This document shows, one piece after another, positions 9,488 through 18,211 of a stretch of DNA of 64,000 bases. The notes under the pieces were generated by a model. It had not been told where the DNA came from. It searched no databases and saw only the letters and a list, made by a program, of their open reading frames with translations. Location of the stretch: assembly GCF_017308985.1 (NCBI RefSeq), contig NZ_JADWPE010000003.1, positions 62,001 through 126,000 of the forward strand. Reading direction: 5' to 3'. The stretch comes from Lysobacter changpingensis. Lineage in GTDB: Bacteria; Pseudomonadota; Gammaproteobacteria; Xanthomonadales; Xanthomonadaceae. Every line of letters begins with the position of its first letter. The first letter of the stretch is position 1. The translations under genes were made by a program, and so were the position numbers.

Positions 9488-10551
9488 GCATGGAACGCAC
9501 CGACACGGACGCACGCATCGCGCAGGAAGCGCTGGAATGGCACGCATTGCAGCGCCAGGGCGGCCTGGACGCCGCCGGGCAGGCGCGCTTCATGGAATGG
9601 CTGGTGACCTCGCCCGGCCATCTGCGCGAATACCTCGCCGTCGGCCGCCTCGCCGCCGAACTGGCCGATGCCATGCGCGCATGGCCGCTCGACGACGAGA
9701 CATCGCGCGAGCCGCCCGCCCCGGCGAAGCGGGGCAACGTCGTGACGCTTCCGCTTCCCGCATCGCGACAGGCGCGCACGCTTGCGCAGCCAGCACGCAC
9801 ACGGACGCCGCGCTTCGTGAGGGCGGCGGCGGTCGCGGTGATCGCCACCGTCGCGATCGGCGTCGGCCTGCGCATGGCATGGCCGCAGTCGGCCTACTAC
9901 GCGAGCGCGCACGGCGAGCCGCGCCGCATCGCGCTTCCCGACGGCACCGTCGCGCACCTCAATGCCGAAAGCGCGCTGCGCGTGCGCTTCGGGCTGCTGC
10001 GTCGGCGGATCGAACTCGAACGCGGGCAGGCGAGCTTCGTGGTCGCGCAGGACCGTCGTCCGCTGTCGGTGCACGCCGCCGGTTTGCAGGTGCAGGACAT
10101 CGGCACCACGTTCGACGTGGCGCTGCAACGCGAACAGGCACGCATCGGCGTGGTGGAAGGACGCGTGGTGGTCGTCGGCGACGATGGCAACGGCCGCGAA
10201 CTGGCCGATCTGGGCGCGGGGCAGAGCGCGCGCGTGAGCTACCGCGACCAGACGGTGAGCGTGAGCCAGGAGGACGCCGACACGATGACCGCGTGGTGGA
10301 CGCGCCGCATCGTGTTCCGGAACGAAGCGCTGCGCGATGTCGCCGACCAGTTCAATCGTCTCAACGGAACGCGCCTGGCCGTCGACGAGGACGCGGGCGC
10401 GCTGCGGCTCACCGGCAACCTGCGCGCGGACGACGTGGCGTCGATGCGCGCGTTCCTCGACCAGCAGCCCACGCTGGTGACGCACGTGTCGGCTAATGCG
10501 ATCCGCGTCAGTTCGCGCGTCGCGTCGCAGGAAAACGCCGCGCGCCACTGA
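9484..10551 (+). CDS. FecR-family anti-sigma/sigma regulator
   Basis: A protein of 355 residues that overlaps the sigma-factor stop by four bases (ATGA). The cytoplasmic N-terminus (about residues 8-60) has the Trp-containing DUF4880-like pattern EALEWHALQRQG...FMEWL. One membrane helix lies at about 115-135 (AAAVAVIATVAIGVGLRM). The periplasmic part holds the FecR core, with AHGEPRRIALPDGTVAHLNA near 143 and the GQASFVVAQDRRPLSVHA pattern near 182. The C-terminus (about 275-340) resembles the secretin/TonB short domain that contacts the receptor (RNEALRDVADQFNRLNGTRL). It transmits the receptor signal across the inner membrane to the neighbouring sigma factor. Confidence 0.9.
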   Translation: MSMERTDTDARIAQEALEWHALQRQGGLDAAGQARFMEWLVTSPGHLREYLAVGRLAAELADAMRAWPLDDETSREPPAPAKRGNVVTLPLPASRQARTLAQPARTRTPRFVRAAAVAVIATVAIGVGLRMAWPQSAYYASAHGEPRRIALPDGTVAHLNAESALRVRFGLLRRRIELERGQASFVVAQDRRPLSVHAAGLQVQDIGTTFDVALQREQARIGVVEGRVVVVGDDGNGRELADLGAGQSARVSYRDQTVSVSQEDADTMTAWWTRRIVFRNEALRDVADQFNRLNGTRLAVDEDAGALRLTGNLRADDVASMRAFLDQQPTLVTHVSANAIRVSSRVASQENAARH

Positions 10552-10607
10552 TGCGCGACGCCATGCGCGGCGGGCGTCGCGCGATCGCACTTGGCGCAAT
10601 CCCAACG

Positions 10608-10634
10608 TTGCAACAAAAAATTCATCGAATAAAT
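10608..10634 (+). promoter_or_regulatory. AT-rich patch upstream of the TonB-dependent receptor, possible promoter
   Basis: Within the otherwise very GC-rich 184-base gap between FecR and the receptor, this stretch is strikingly A/T-rich (TTGCAAC, then a run of seven A, then ATTCATCGAATAAAT). A TTGCAA element followed 15 bases later by ATAAAT could be a weak sigma-70-type promoter. No clear match to a FecI-type promoter was found. It is about 100 bases before the receptor ATG. Confidence 0.3.
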
Positions 10635-10735
10635 GGTGCCCGAATCGCGCCCGGCGCCGTCGTAGTCCAGGCATGCGCATCCGGTCGCCTCCGATCGGAA
10701 CGCGGATCGAATCCAACCCCACTGGACTTTTCAAG

Positions 10736-13700
10736 ATGCGTCGAATCCTGTTCCTCTCGATCGCCCTGGCCCTGCAGACCGCGCCCGTCGTCGCGCAGGA
10801 AACCCGGGTCGCCGTCGAGGCCATCCCCGCACAACCGCTCGACCGCGCGCTCAACTCGCTGTCGCGCCAGACCGGCCTGCAGTTCATCTACCACGCGCAG
10901 ACCGCCGGCGACCTGCGCACGCCGGCCATTCCCGCCGGCCTCGCACCGGAGCAGGCGCTGCGCCAGATGCTCGCGGGCACCGGCCTGCGCCATCGCTATC
11001 TCAACGATGCGACGGTGACGATCGAAGCCGACGCCGCATCCGGCGCTACGCCCGCCGCGGCACCGTCCGCGCCGTCGAACACGACCGCACCGGCGACGCC
11101 GGCGCCGCCGCAGGCAGAATCGCAGGTGATGGAACTGGAAGGCATCGAAGTCGTCGGCACCTACAGTCGCAGCCTGGAGGAGGCGGTGGACCTGAAGCGC
11201 TGGAACATCGGCTTCTCCGATTCCATCGTCGCCACCGACGTGGCCGACTTTCCCGAGCAGAACCTCGCCGAGGCGCTGCAGCGCATGCCCGGCGTGAGCA
11301 TCGAACGCAACAAGGGCCTGGGCACCCGCGTCAGTGTGCGCGGCCTGCCGGCGGACTACACGCAGGTGTCGATCAACGACCTGGCGACGGCGTCGGGCAG
11401 CGGCGGGCGTGACGTCGAGTTCGACATCTTCGCGTCCGAGATCATCCAGCAGGTCACGGTGCAGAAGTCCCCGACCGCCGCCGACGAGGAGGGCGGCATC
11501 GCCGGCAACGTTGAGATCTCCACCGCGCGTCCGTTCGACTACAGCGACCGTCGCCTGGTGCTTTCGGCCGAGGGCGCGCACAACTCCATTTCCGAGGAAA
11601 TCGACCCGAAGTTCGCCTTCCTCGCCAGCGACACGTGGGGCGACTGGGGCGCGCTGGTCTCCTTCGCGAAGGCCAAGCGCACCAACCGCACCGACGCGAC
11701 CTCGGGCATCAACTTCCGTCCGATGTCGCGCTTTCTCGGCGCATCCGGCACCCGCGGCGAGCAGGCGGAGGAAGTGATCGAGCGCGATACCGGCCGCATC
11801 ATCGGCGATCGCGCTGACACCGACGAATCGAACCTGATCGTGTTCCAGGACAAGGTCGGCGATCGCGTCTACGTGAACGAGCAGGACAAGTGGGGCGCGA
11901 CGGCTTCGCTGCAGTATCGCCCGAGCAACCGCTTCAGCCTGACGTTCGATGCGATGCTCGGCGGCTACGACACCACCGAGGACGAGTACGACGCCGCCGC
12001 GTATTCGGCGTCCAGCCGCAGCACGCTGGACACCATCCACGAGTACGACGCCGACACGCTTTCGCGCTACGGCATGCTGGTGCTGCGCGACGTGTCGTAC
12101 ACGGCGACGCAGCACGAGTTCCTGAGCAAGGAACGCATCAACGAAACCGACTACCAGCAGTACAGCGTCGACCTGGACTGGTCCGGCGACACCTGGCGCC
12201 TGGACGCGATGGCCGGCTACTCCGGCGCGGAGAAGACGCTCGACTACGCCAACCTCAAGCACGTCGCCTACGCGCCTTCGCGCACGCGCTGGACCGGCCG
12301 CAGCGGCGAGACCATTCCGAGCGCGGCATCCGGCAGCTTCGACATGTACGACTCGCCGGAAAGCTACCTGTTCGAGGCGTACGAGACCACGCTGGAGAAG
12401 ATCACCGACGACAAGTACGCCGCGCAGGTCGACTACAACAAGACGCTCGATCTCGCCTTCGCCCCGGCGCTGCGCAGCGTGCAGTTCGGCGCGCGTTACA
12501 CCGACAAATCGAAGGAACGCAGCTACGGCGAGCTGAAGATCACCGGCCCGGAAGCCGGCAGCACCGAGTGGGTGAACACGCGCACGCTCGCCGACAGCCC
12601 GCTGCAGTGGATCGGCGACATCGTGCCGGGCGGCGGCTACAGCGTGAAGGACCTGGCGTGGCAGCAGGTCTCCAACGAGTACGCACGCGACACGTTCCGC
12701 TACGCCGGCTTCAGCACGCCGTTCGACGACGGTCAGTATTACCGCGTGGACGAGGAAGTCACCGCGCTCTACGCGATGGCCGACTTCGCGTTCGACATCG
12801 GCCACGTGCCGGTGAACATCAACGCCGGCGCGCGCTACGTCGACACCTCGGTGCTGTCCTTCGGCTACCACCCGGTGCAGAACGCCGACGGCAGCACCGG
12901 CTACACCGACACGCCGGTCTCGCAGAAGGGCAGCTACGACGACGTGCTGCCGAGCTTCAACCTGACCGCCGAACTGACGCAGGACCTGCTGCTGCGCGCC
13001 GCCGCGTCGGAAACGATGATGCGTCCGGCGCTCACCGACGTGGCGTACAAGCGCACCGCGAGCTGGAGCTCGTTCCGCTTCACCGACGGCAATCCGAACC
13101 TGCAGCCGACCTACGCGAAGCAGTGGGAAATCGGCCTGGAGAAGTACTTCGACAACGGCGGCCTGCTGGCCGGTTCGTACTTCCGCAAGAAGATCGACGG
13201 CGTGGTGATCAACGCCTTCACCGGCATCGTGCCGGACGTCGCGGTGTACAACGCCAACGGCACGCTCAACGGCATCTACGATTTCGACGTGTACCAGCCG
13301 GTCAACGCCGATGGTTCGTACGAGGTGGACGGCGTGGAGCTGAACGCGCAGGTGCCGTTCAGCGCGGTCCATCCGTCGCTCGAAGGCTTCGGCGTGGCGG
13401 CGAACTACACCTGGCTGGACAGCTCGCTGGCGGGCGAATCGAGCCTTGGCATCCTCACCCCGATGCCCGGCCTGGCGGAGAAGACGTACAACGTGACCTT
13501 CTACTACGACAACGACCGCTTCGACGCGCGCGTGTCGTACAACCACAAGGGCGAGTACGTCGAGTCGATCGGCTACGACATGTACCCGATCTGGCGCGAT
13601 GCCTACGGCCAGGTGGATTTCTCCATCGGCTACCGCATCAACGACCACCTGAAGATCAGCCTCAAGGGCATCAACATGACCAACGAGGCGACAACGGGTT

Positions 13701-13780
13701 ACACGATGGATCCGTCGTTCCCGACGATGTACGAGATGTCCGGCCGCCGCATCAGCCTGGGCCTTCGCGCGGACTTCTGA
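10736..13780 (+). CDS. TonB-dependent outer-membrane receptor with N-terminal STN signalling domain
   Basis: A protein of 1,014 residues. It has a signal peptide (MRRILFLSIALALQTAPVVA), then a secretin/TonB N-terminal (STN) domain at about residues 27-80 (IPAQPLDRALNSLSRQTGLQ), then a Pro/Ala-rich linker. The plug domain follows at about 155-270, with DFPEQNLAEALQRMPGVSIE and RVSVRGLPADYTQVSIN. The remainder is a beta-barrel ending in the terminal Phe (GLRADF) expected of outer-membrane proteins. The pattern matches the large, sugar- or peptide-associated TonB-dependent receptors frequent in Xanthomonadaceae. The STN domain and the adjacent sigma/FecR pair indicate transducer function. The ATG at 10736 is chosen because it starts the signal peptide. 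Ligand unknown. Confidence 0.92.
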   Translation: MRRILFLSIALALQTAPVVAQETRVAVEAIPAQPLDRALNSLSRQTGLQFIYHAQTAGDLRTPAIPAGLAPEQALRQMLAGTGLRHRYLNDATVTIEADAASGATPAAAPSAPSNTTAPATPAPPQAESQVMELEGIEVVGTYSRSLEEAVDLKRWNIGFSDSIVATDVADFPEQNLAEALQRMPGVSIERNKGLGTRVSVRGLPADYTQVSINDLATASGSGGRDVEFDIFASEIIQQVTVQKSPTAADEEGGIAGNVEISTARPFDYSDRRLVLSAEGAHNSISEEIDPKFAFLASDTWGDWGALVSFAKAKRTNRTDATSGINFRPMSRFLGASGTRGEQAEEVIERDTGRIIGDRADTDESNLIVFQDKVGDRVYVNEQDKWGATASLQYRPSNRFSLTFDAMLGGYDTTEDEYDAAAYSASSRSTLDTIHEYDADTLSRYGMLVLRDVSYTATQHEFLSKERINETDYQQYSVDLDWSGDTWRLDAMAGYSGAEKTLDYANLKHVAYAPSRTRWTGRSGETIPSAASGSFDMYDSPESYLFEAYETTLEKITDDKYAAQVDYNKTLDLAFAPALRSVQFGARYTDKSKERSYGELKITGPEAGSTEWVNTRTLADSPLQWIGDIVPGGGYSVKDLAWQQVSNEYARDTFRYAGFSTPFDDGQYYRVDEEVTALYAMADFAFDIGHVPVNINAGARYVDTSVLSFGYHPVQNADGSTGYTDTPVSQKGSYDDVLPSFNLTAELTQDLLLRAAASETMMRPALTDVAYKRTASWSSFRFTDGNPNLQPTYAKQWEIGLEKYFDNGGLLAGSYFRKKIDGVVINAFTGIVPDVAVYNANGTLNGIYDFDVYQPVNADGSYEVDGVELNAQVPFSAVHPSLEGFGVAANYTWLDSSLAGESSLGILTPMPGLAEKTYNVTFYYDNDRFDARVSYNHKGEYVESIGYDMYPIWRDAYGQVDFSIGYRINDHLKISLKGINMTNEATTGYTMDPSFPTMYEMSGRRISLGLRADF

Positions 13781-13905
13781 CCGGCGCCGCATGCGGGCGG
13801 CGTGCGGCGCCGCCCGCGATTCAGGCGCGCCGGTGGCGTAATGTCACCGGCGACGCCGTCCTTCCCACGATCCGCTCCGGCGGATCCACCGACACCGGAC
13901 CTGCC

Positions 13906-15279
13906 ATGCGTCTTTCCTGCCTGCTGCCCGTCGCGGCGCTGCTGTGCGTTTCATCTGTTGCCCACGCGGACGACGACGGACGCATGTGGCTTGCCGGCGA
14001 TCACCACGTCCACAGCGAATGGAGCGTGGACTGGGACCGTTCGACCACGCCGCCGACGCCGATCCGCGGCGGCGATTCGAAGTACACGCGCACGCGCAAC
14101 GCGCAGGTCGCGTACGCGAACGGCCTGCGCTGGATGGTGCATACCGATCACGGCGGGCCGGGGCATTCGCGCGTGACGCGCGACCTCGCATGGCCCGCGC
14201 TGGAAGAGGCCCGGCGCGACGTGCCGGGATTGATCCAGTTCCACGGCATGGAGTTCGACGTGCCCGGAGGCGAGCATGCGTCGTTGATCGTCGCGCCCGG
14301 CGCGGGCGAGCGCGAGCAGCAGTTCGGGATCGAGCGCGACTACAGCCGCAACGAACCGCTGGAAGACGGTACGCGCGACAGCGGCGCGGTGATGCTCGAC
14401 GCGCTCGCGCACATGCGCGCGATGTCGCCGCTGCCGCTCATGTTCATCAACCATCCCTCGCGTACGGCGAAGGGCGTGGGTCGATGGGGCAAGGTCGAAC
14501 CGGCCGAACTGCGCGCGTGGCACGACGCCGCGCCGCGCGTTCTGGTCGGCATGGAAGGCGCGCCCGGACACCAGGCCACGCCGGTGAATCGCGGCCTGTA
14601 CCGCAATGCCGGCGCGCCGACGTTCGGCGGCTTCGACCAGATGACCGCGCAGGTCGGCGGCGTGTGGGATTCGCTGCTGGCGAGCGGGCGCCGGTTCTGG
14701 ATCACCGCCACCTCCGACTCGCACGTGAACCTGCGCGACGGTGGCCGCGATTTCGATCCAGGCGAGTACAGCAGGACCTATGTCCGGGCGCGGCCGGAAT
14801 CCGCCGACATCCTCGACGGGCTGCGCGAAGGCCGCGTGTTCGCGGTGACGGGCGACCTGATCGACGCGCTCGAGTTCGGCGTGAGTGCGGTGGACGATCC
14901 GGAAAACATGTCAACGATGGGCGGCACGCTGAAGACCAGGCCCGGCGCGCCGTTGCGCGTGGAAGTGCGCGTACGCCAGCCGGAGCACGCCAGTGCGAAG
15001 CGTCAGCCGCCGCCGCTGCACCACGTCGACGTCATCGTCGGCGAAGCCGCTGGCGACGGCGCACCGCGCATGACCGTGCGGCGTTTCGAATCCGGCGAAT
15101 GGAAGCTCGACGGTCGCTGGATGACGATGCGATGGGAGTTTCCCGCGCCGGCGAACGGCGGCTTCGTGCGCGTGCGCGGCAGCAACACCGCCGAAGCCAC
15201 GCCGTCCGCCGACGTCGATGGCGAGGACCCGTGGCGGGACCTGTGGTTCTACGGCAATCCGGTGTTCCTCGCGCGGTAA
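13906..15279 (+). CDS. Periplasmic CehA/McbA-like PHP-domain metallohydrolase
   Basis: A protein of 457 residues with a signal peptide (about residues 1-22, ending SSVAHA). The mature N-terminus carries the PHP metal-binding motif GDHHVHSEWS at about residue 31. HTDHGGPGH follows at about 82, with further His residues in FHGMEF (about 115) and NHPS (about 184). The late motif TSDSHVN is at about 268. These are the metal ligands of PHP-type phosphoesterases, and the arrangement fits the CehA/McbA subfamily of secreted metallohydrolases. The C-terminal third is a beta-rich domain. It follows the receptor by 125 bases on the same strand and may process whatever that receptor imports. The substrate is not predictable; the family includes carbamate and phosphate esterases. 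Confidence 0.75.
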   Translation: MRLSCLLPVAALLCVSSVAHADDDGRMWLAGDHHVHSEWSVDWDRSTTPPTPIRGGDSKYTRTRNAQVAYANGLRWMVHTDHGGPGHSRVTRDLAWPALEEARRDVPGLIQFHGMEFDVPGGEHASLIVAPGAGEREQQFGIERDYSRNEPLEDGTRDSGAVMLDALAHMRAMSPLPLMFINHPSRTAKGVGRWGKVEPAELRAWHDAAPRVLVGMEGAPGHQATPVNRGLYRNAGAPTFGGFDQMTAQVGGVWDSLLASGRRFWITATSDSHVNLRDGGRDFDPGEYSRTYVRARPESADILDGLREGRVFAVTGDLIDALEFGVSAVDDPENMSTMGGTLKTRPGAPLRVEVRVRQPEHASAKRQPPPLHHVDVIVGEAAGDGAPRMTVRRFESGEWKLDGRWMTMRWEFPAPANGGFVRVRGSNTAEATPSADVDGEDPWRDLWFYGNPVFLAR

Positions 15280-15297
15280 CGCTTCGTTCCCCGGCGC

Positions 15298-15642
15298 TCA
15301 CGGGCGCGGCGGAATCACCGGCGGCTTCTCCGGTGGTCGCTGCGGATGCACCGACGTGCCGAACGTGTTGCCCATGCGTTGGCGCGTCGCTTCCTGGTTG
15401 AACAGGAACAGCTGGTTCGATGGCCGGCGCGCGATGTCTTCGGAAGGCATCGTCGTCGCAGGCGGGCGAGCGTCCGGTTTTGCCGGCGTCATCAGGCGGG
15501 ACAGGCAGTCGTAGTCGCGAACGCGTTCGCCATTGACCTCGACGTCGATGCACGGCGATGGCGCGTCGGCCGTTGCGTCTGTCTGCGCGAACGCCGGCAG
15601 CGTGGCGATGAAGAGGAGCGATGGAAGCAGGGCGGTGCGCAT
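15298..15642 (-). CDS. Small secreted protein of unknown function
   Basis: A protein of 114 residues on the minus strand, read from the ATG at 15642. A good ribosome-binding site, GGAGG, lies 8 bases upstream. The first 20 residues (MRTALLPSLLFIATLPAFAQ) form a signal peptide. The mature part has two Cys in the segment CIDVEVNGERVRDYDC, which looks like a short disulfide-bridged beta hairpin. A Pro-rich tail (PEKPPVIPPRP) ends the protein. Similar small secreted proteins occur widely in Xanthomonadaceae, but I do not recognise a function. It is convergent with the metallohydrolase gene, with 18 bases between the stops. Confidence 0.65.
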   Translation of the reverse strand: MRTALLPSLLFIATLPAFAQTDATADAPSPCIDVEVNGERVRDYDCLSRLMTPAKPDARPPATTMPSEDIARRPSNQLFLFNQEATRQRMGNTFGTSVHPQRPPEKPPVIPPRP

Positions 15643-15859
15643 GCGGCGATCCTCCGTGCGTGCGAGTTTCGCACGAAGCGCGTGACGGTCAGCGAACGTC
15701 CGGATGCACGCGCACGTTGCGGTGTTCGCCCGCGGCATGCGTCTGTCCAGCGAGGTCCGATCAGCAACCTCCGCACGCGGCACACGGCTGACATGGTCCT
15801 GCGGCATTCTGGCCGGCCACGCCATTCCACTCATCCACGATCACACGGACCCACCCGCA

Positions 15860-16612
15860 ATGACTTCCCAAACCACCGACCCCGCACGCGACGCTTCCGG
15901 CCTGGACAGCGGGCGCTCGTGGCCGCTGTTCTATCGCGACCCGAAGGTGCTTTCCTCGGTCGAACACGCCGCCTGGCGCGTGCGTCCTTCCGGCGTGGCG
16001 TTCGCCCGGACGAGCAACTCGGTGCCGGTGATGGTGGGTGAGTTCGCGTCCGCCGCGCGCTCGTATCCGCTGGTGTTCGCCGGTGCGGACCACACGCCGC
16101 TCGCGGTGCTGGGCCTGGAACAGGGCCGCAACCGCTTCATCGACGGCGACGCCTGGCGCGAGGACGCCTACGTGCCGGCCTACGTGCGCCGCTATCCGTT
16201 CGTGTTCGTGCAGACGACGAATCCGGACGGCTACGTGCTCGCGATCGACGCCGGTGCCGACATGGTGGTCGAGTTGGGCGAGGAGGGCGCGCCGCTGTTC
16301 GAGGACGGCAAGCCGAGCGCGTTGACCCGACAGGCGCTGCAGTTCTGCGATGCCTTCACCCGTGAGGATCGCGCCACGCGGCAGTTCGGCGCCGCGCTCG
16401 CCGAGCACGAGCTGCTGGTCGAGCGCACCGCCAGCATCGCCTTTCCGGACGGGCGCAAGGCCAACATCGAGGGCTTCCGGATCGTGGACGCGGAGAAGTT
16501 CGCCGCACTTCCCGAAGCCGTCGTCGTCGAATGGCATCGCAAGGGCTGGCTCGCGCTGGTGCATTTCCACATGGCGTCGATGGGGCGCTTCACCGACCTG
16601 CTGGCGCCCTGA
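15860..16612 (+). CDS. SapC family protein
   Basis: A protein of 250 residues without a signal peptide. The N-terminal half shows PLFYRDPKVLSSVEHAAWRV and the EFASAARSYPLVF segment (residues 55-70). Further on come YVPAYVRRYPFVFV (about 95-108) and a C-terminal KGWLALVHFHMASMGRF. These are hallmarks of the SapC-like family that in Xanthomonadaceae and Caulobacterales usually sits near TonB-dependent receptors and cupin/halogenase genes. The biochemical function is not established. Here the nearest receptor is the one ending at 13780. The start is the ATG at 15860, giving the expected N-terminus. Confidence 0.8.
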   Translation: MTSQTTDPARDASGLDSGRSWPLFYRDPKVLSSVEHAAWRVRPSGVAFARTSNSVPVMVGEFASAARSYPLVFAGADHTPLAVLGLEQGRNRFIDGDAWREDAYVPAYVRRYPFVFVQTTNPDGYVLAIDAGADMVVELGEEGAPLFEDGKPSALTRQALQFCDAFTREDRATRQFGAALAEHELLVERTASIAFPDGRKANIEGFRIVDAEKFAALPEAVVVEWHRKGWLALVHFHMASMGRFTDLLAP

Positions 16613-16734
16613 CGCACGCGGTCGGAACGAGCGCGCGGCCCGGCGCGACGCGGGCCGCGCCAGCGGCCTGCGGCGGCCTTCCAGTGCGGGCGCCGGCTGT
16701 AATCGCCCGATCACGCATGGTCCGGGCGGCATTG

Positions 16735-16752
16735 GTGTCACCTGATTGACAC
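16735..16752. promoter_or_regulatory. Inverted repeat upstream of the secretion/signalling operon, candidate operator
   Basis: GTGTCA-CCTGAT-TGACAC is a perfect 6-base inverted repeat with a 6-base spacer. It is centred about 80 bases before the ATG at 16824, the first gene of the sigma/FecR/two-partner-secretion run. The geometry suits a dimeric regulator. No family can be named: it is not a good Crp or Fnr site. A TTGACA hexamer (16746-16751) is embedded in it and could be a -35 element. Confidence 0.45.
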
Positions 16753-16823
16753 ACGCCCTCCACAAGATCTGGGAGGCAGGGCACGCGCCCGGCGGACCGG
16801 TGTCTCCACGAAGGCAGGCTGCA

Positions 16824-17600
16824 ATGAGCGCATCAGGACGCGCCCGCTCGTGGCTGTGCTGGGCGGTCGCCGCTCTTGCGGTGGCGAAGGGGGCGCCGGC
16901 GATCGCCGCGTCGCCGGCATCTCATCCGACATCGGACGCAGCCATGGCCACAGGGATCGGACAATCGCGGGTTGCGCAGTCTCCGGCGATCGCGCGCACC
17001 GGGCCGGAGACGGTCGCGTTCGACATTCCCGCGCAGCCGCTCGACGCCGCGCTGGATGCGTACGCGAGTTCGACCGGGCAGTCCGTCCTCTATGACAGCC
17101 ACCTCACCGAAGGCCGCACGTCGAAGCCGCTGCACGGCGCGTACACGCCGCTGGCCGCGCTGGCCGCGATGCTCGAAGGCTCCGGCCTGAAGGTGCGTTA
17201 CACCTCGGCGCGCGCACTGGTGCTGGTGCGCGACGCCGCGCCGTCCCCGGCGCCGGTCGATGCGGCTTCGTTGCAGCGGTATCGCGGGCTGCTGCAGTCG
17301 CGCGTGGGCGATGCGTTCTGCGCCGATCCGCTGCTCGCCGCCGGCGATCGCCGCATCGCGCTGCGCGTGTGGATCGCCCCGCGCGGTGCGATCGAACGCG
17401 CCGACCTGCTCGACACCACCGGCGACGACGACGTGGATGCGGCGGTGATCGCCGCGCTCGAAGGCCTGTCGCTGGGCGAAGCGCTTCCGGCCGGCGCGGC
17501 GCAGCCGTTCACCCTGTTGATCATGCCGCGCTCCTCCGGCCAGTCCTGGCGTTGCCCGGAGCCGGTCGCGCACCGCACGCAAGGAAGGAACCCGACATGA
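16824..17600 (+). CDS. Secreted STN-domain protein with TonB-C-like C-terminus
   Basis: A protein of 258 residues with an N-terminal signal sequence (about 1-29, ending in APAIAA). An STN domain at about residues 67-135 reads FDIPAQPLDAALDAYASSTG...LHGAYTPLAALAAMLEGSGL, the pattern found at the N-terminus of signalling receptors and secretins. The C-terminal part (about 150-245) reads RIALRVWIAPRGAIERADLL followed by DTTGDDDVDAAVIAAL, which resembles the TonB C-terminal domain. No beta-barrel follows, so this is a free periplasmic protein. Its stop overlaps the start of an ECF sigma factor (ATGA), and a FecR comes next. It therefore occupies the place normally held by a receptor in cell-surface signalling. 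I infer that it passes the state of the secretion machinery to FecR. Confidence 0.75.
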   Translation: MSASGRARSWLCWAVAALAVAKGAPAIAASPASHPTSDAAMATGIGQSRVAQSPAIARTGPETVAFDIPAQPLDAALDAYASSTGQSVLYDSHLTEGRTSKPLHGAYTPLAALAAMLEGSGLKVRYTSARALVLVRDAAPSPAPVDAASLQRYRGLLQSRVGDAFCADPLLAAGDRRIALRVWIAPRGAIERADLLDTTGDDDVDAAVIAALEGLSLGEALPAGAAQPFTLLIMPRSSGQSWRCPEPVAHRTQGRNPT

Positions 17601-18097
17601 GCACGAGCGCGACGCTGGGCCTGCTGGAACTGTTGACGCTGCGCTACGACGATCTGCGGCGGCGCCTGACGCGACGCCTCGGAAACGCCGAGCTCGCCAG
17701 CGACGCGTTGCAGGACACCTGGCTGCGCCTGCAGGGCAAGCAGATCGAGGGCGCGGAAAGTCCGGGGGCCTACCTGTTCCGCATGGCGTTCAACGTGGCC
17801 ATCGACCGGCAGCGCTCGGAAAGCCGCTACCTCACCGGGGCCGAAGTCGAGGACCTGCTCGGCATGGCCGACCCCGCGCCGGGCCCGGCCGATACGGCGC
17901 AGAGCCGCTCCGAACTGGAGTTGCTGATCGAGGCGATGGAGGAACTGCCCGAGCGCCGCCGCGCGATCCTGCTGGCCGTCCGCGTCGAAGGCCTGACCCA
18001 GCCGGAAACCGCGCGTCGCTTCGGCGTGTCGCTGCGTCTGGTGGAACTGGAACTCCAGCGCGCCCAGGAATTCTGCGCCGCCCGACTCGGACGCTGA
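17597..18097 (+). CDS. FecI-like ECF sigma factor of the secretion locus
   Basis: A protein of 166 residues. Region 2 is DDLRRRLTRRLGNAELASDALQDTWLRLQ-like, and the LFRMAFNVAIDRQRSE segment is at about residues 58-75. Region 4 is at about 110-160 (LPERRRAILLAVRVEGLTQP followed by ETARRFGVSLRLVELEL). The start overlaps the stop of the STN protein. A ribosome-binding site AAGGAAGGAA (17581-17590) lies 6 bases upstream. The FecR gene follows after 114 bases. By analogy with FecI/FecR it should transcribe genes of its own locus, but no promoter consensus could be recognised. Confidence 0.88.
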   Translation: MSTSATLGLLELLTLRYDDLRRRLTRRLGNAELASDALQDTWLRLQGKQIEGAESPGAYLFRMAFNVAIDRQRSESRYLTGAEVEDLLGMADPAPGPADTAQSRSELELLIEAMEELPERRRAILLAVRVEGLTQPETARRFGVSLRLVELELQRAQEFCAARLGR

Positions 18098-18211
18098 TCA
18101 CCGCGCGCGCTTTGCGCGAGTGTTTGCGGGATTGCCCCGCCGGCTCCGTCCAAGCCATGGAGGGCCGCATAATCGGCGGCCTTCGCCCGCGTTCATTCGA
18201 GCCTGCCCGCC

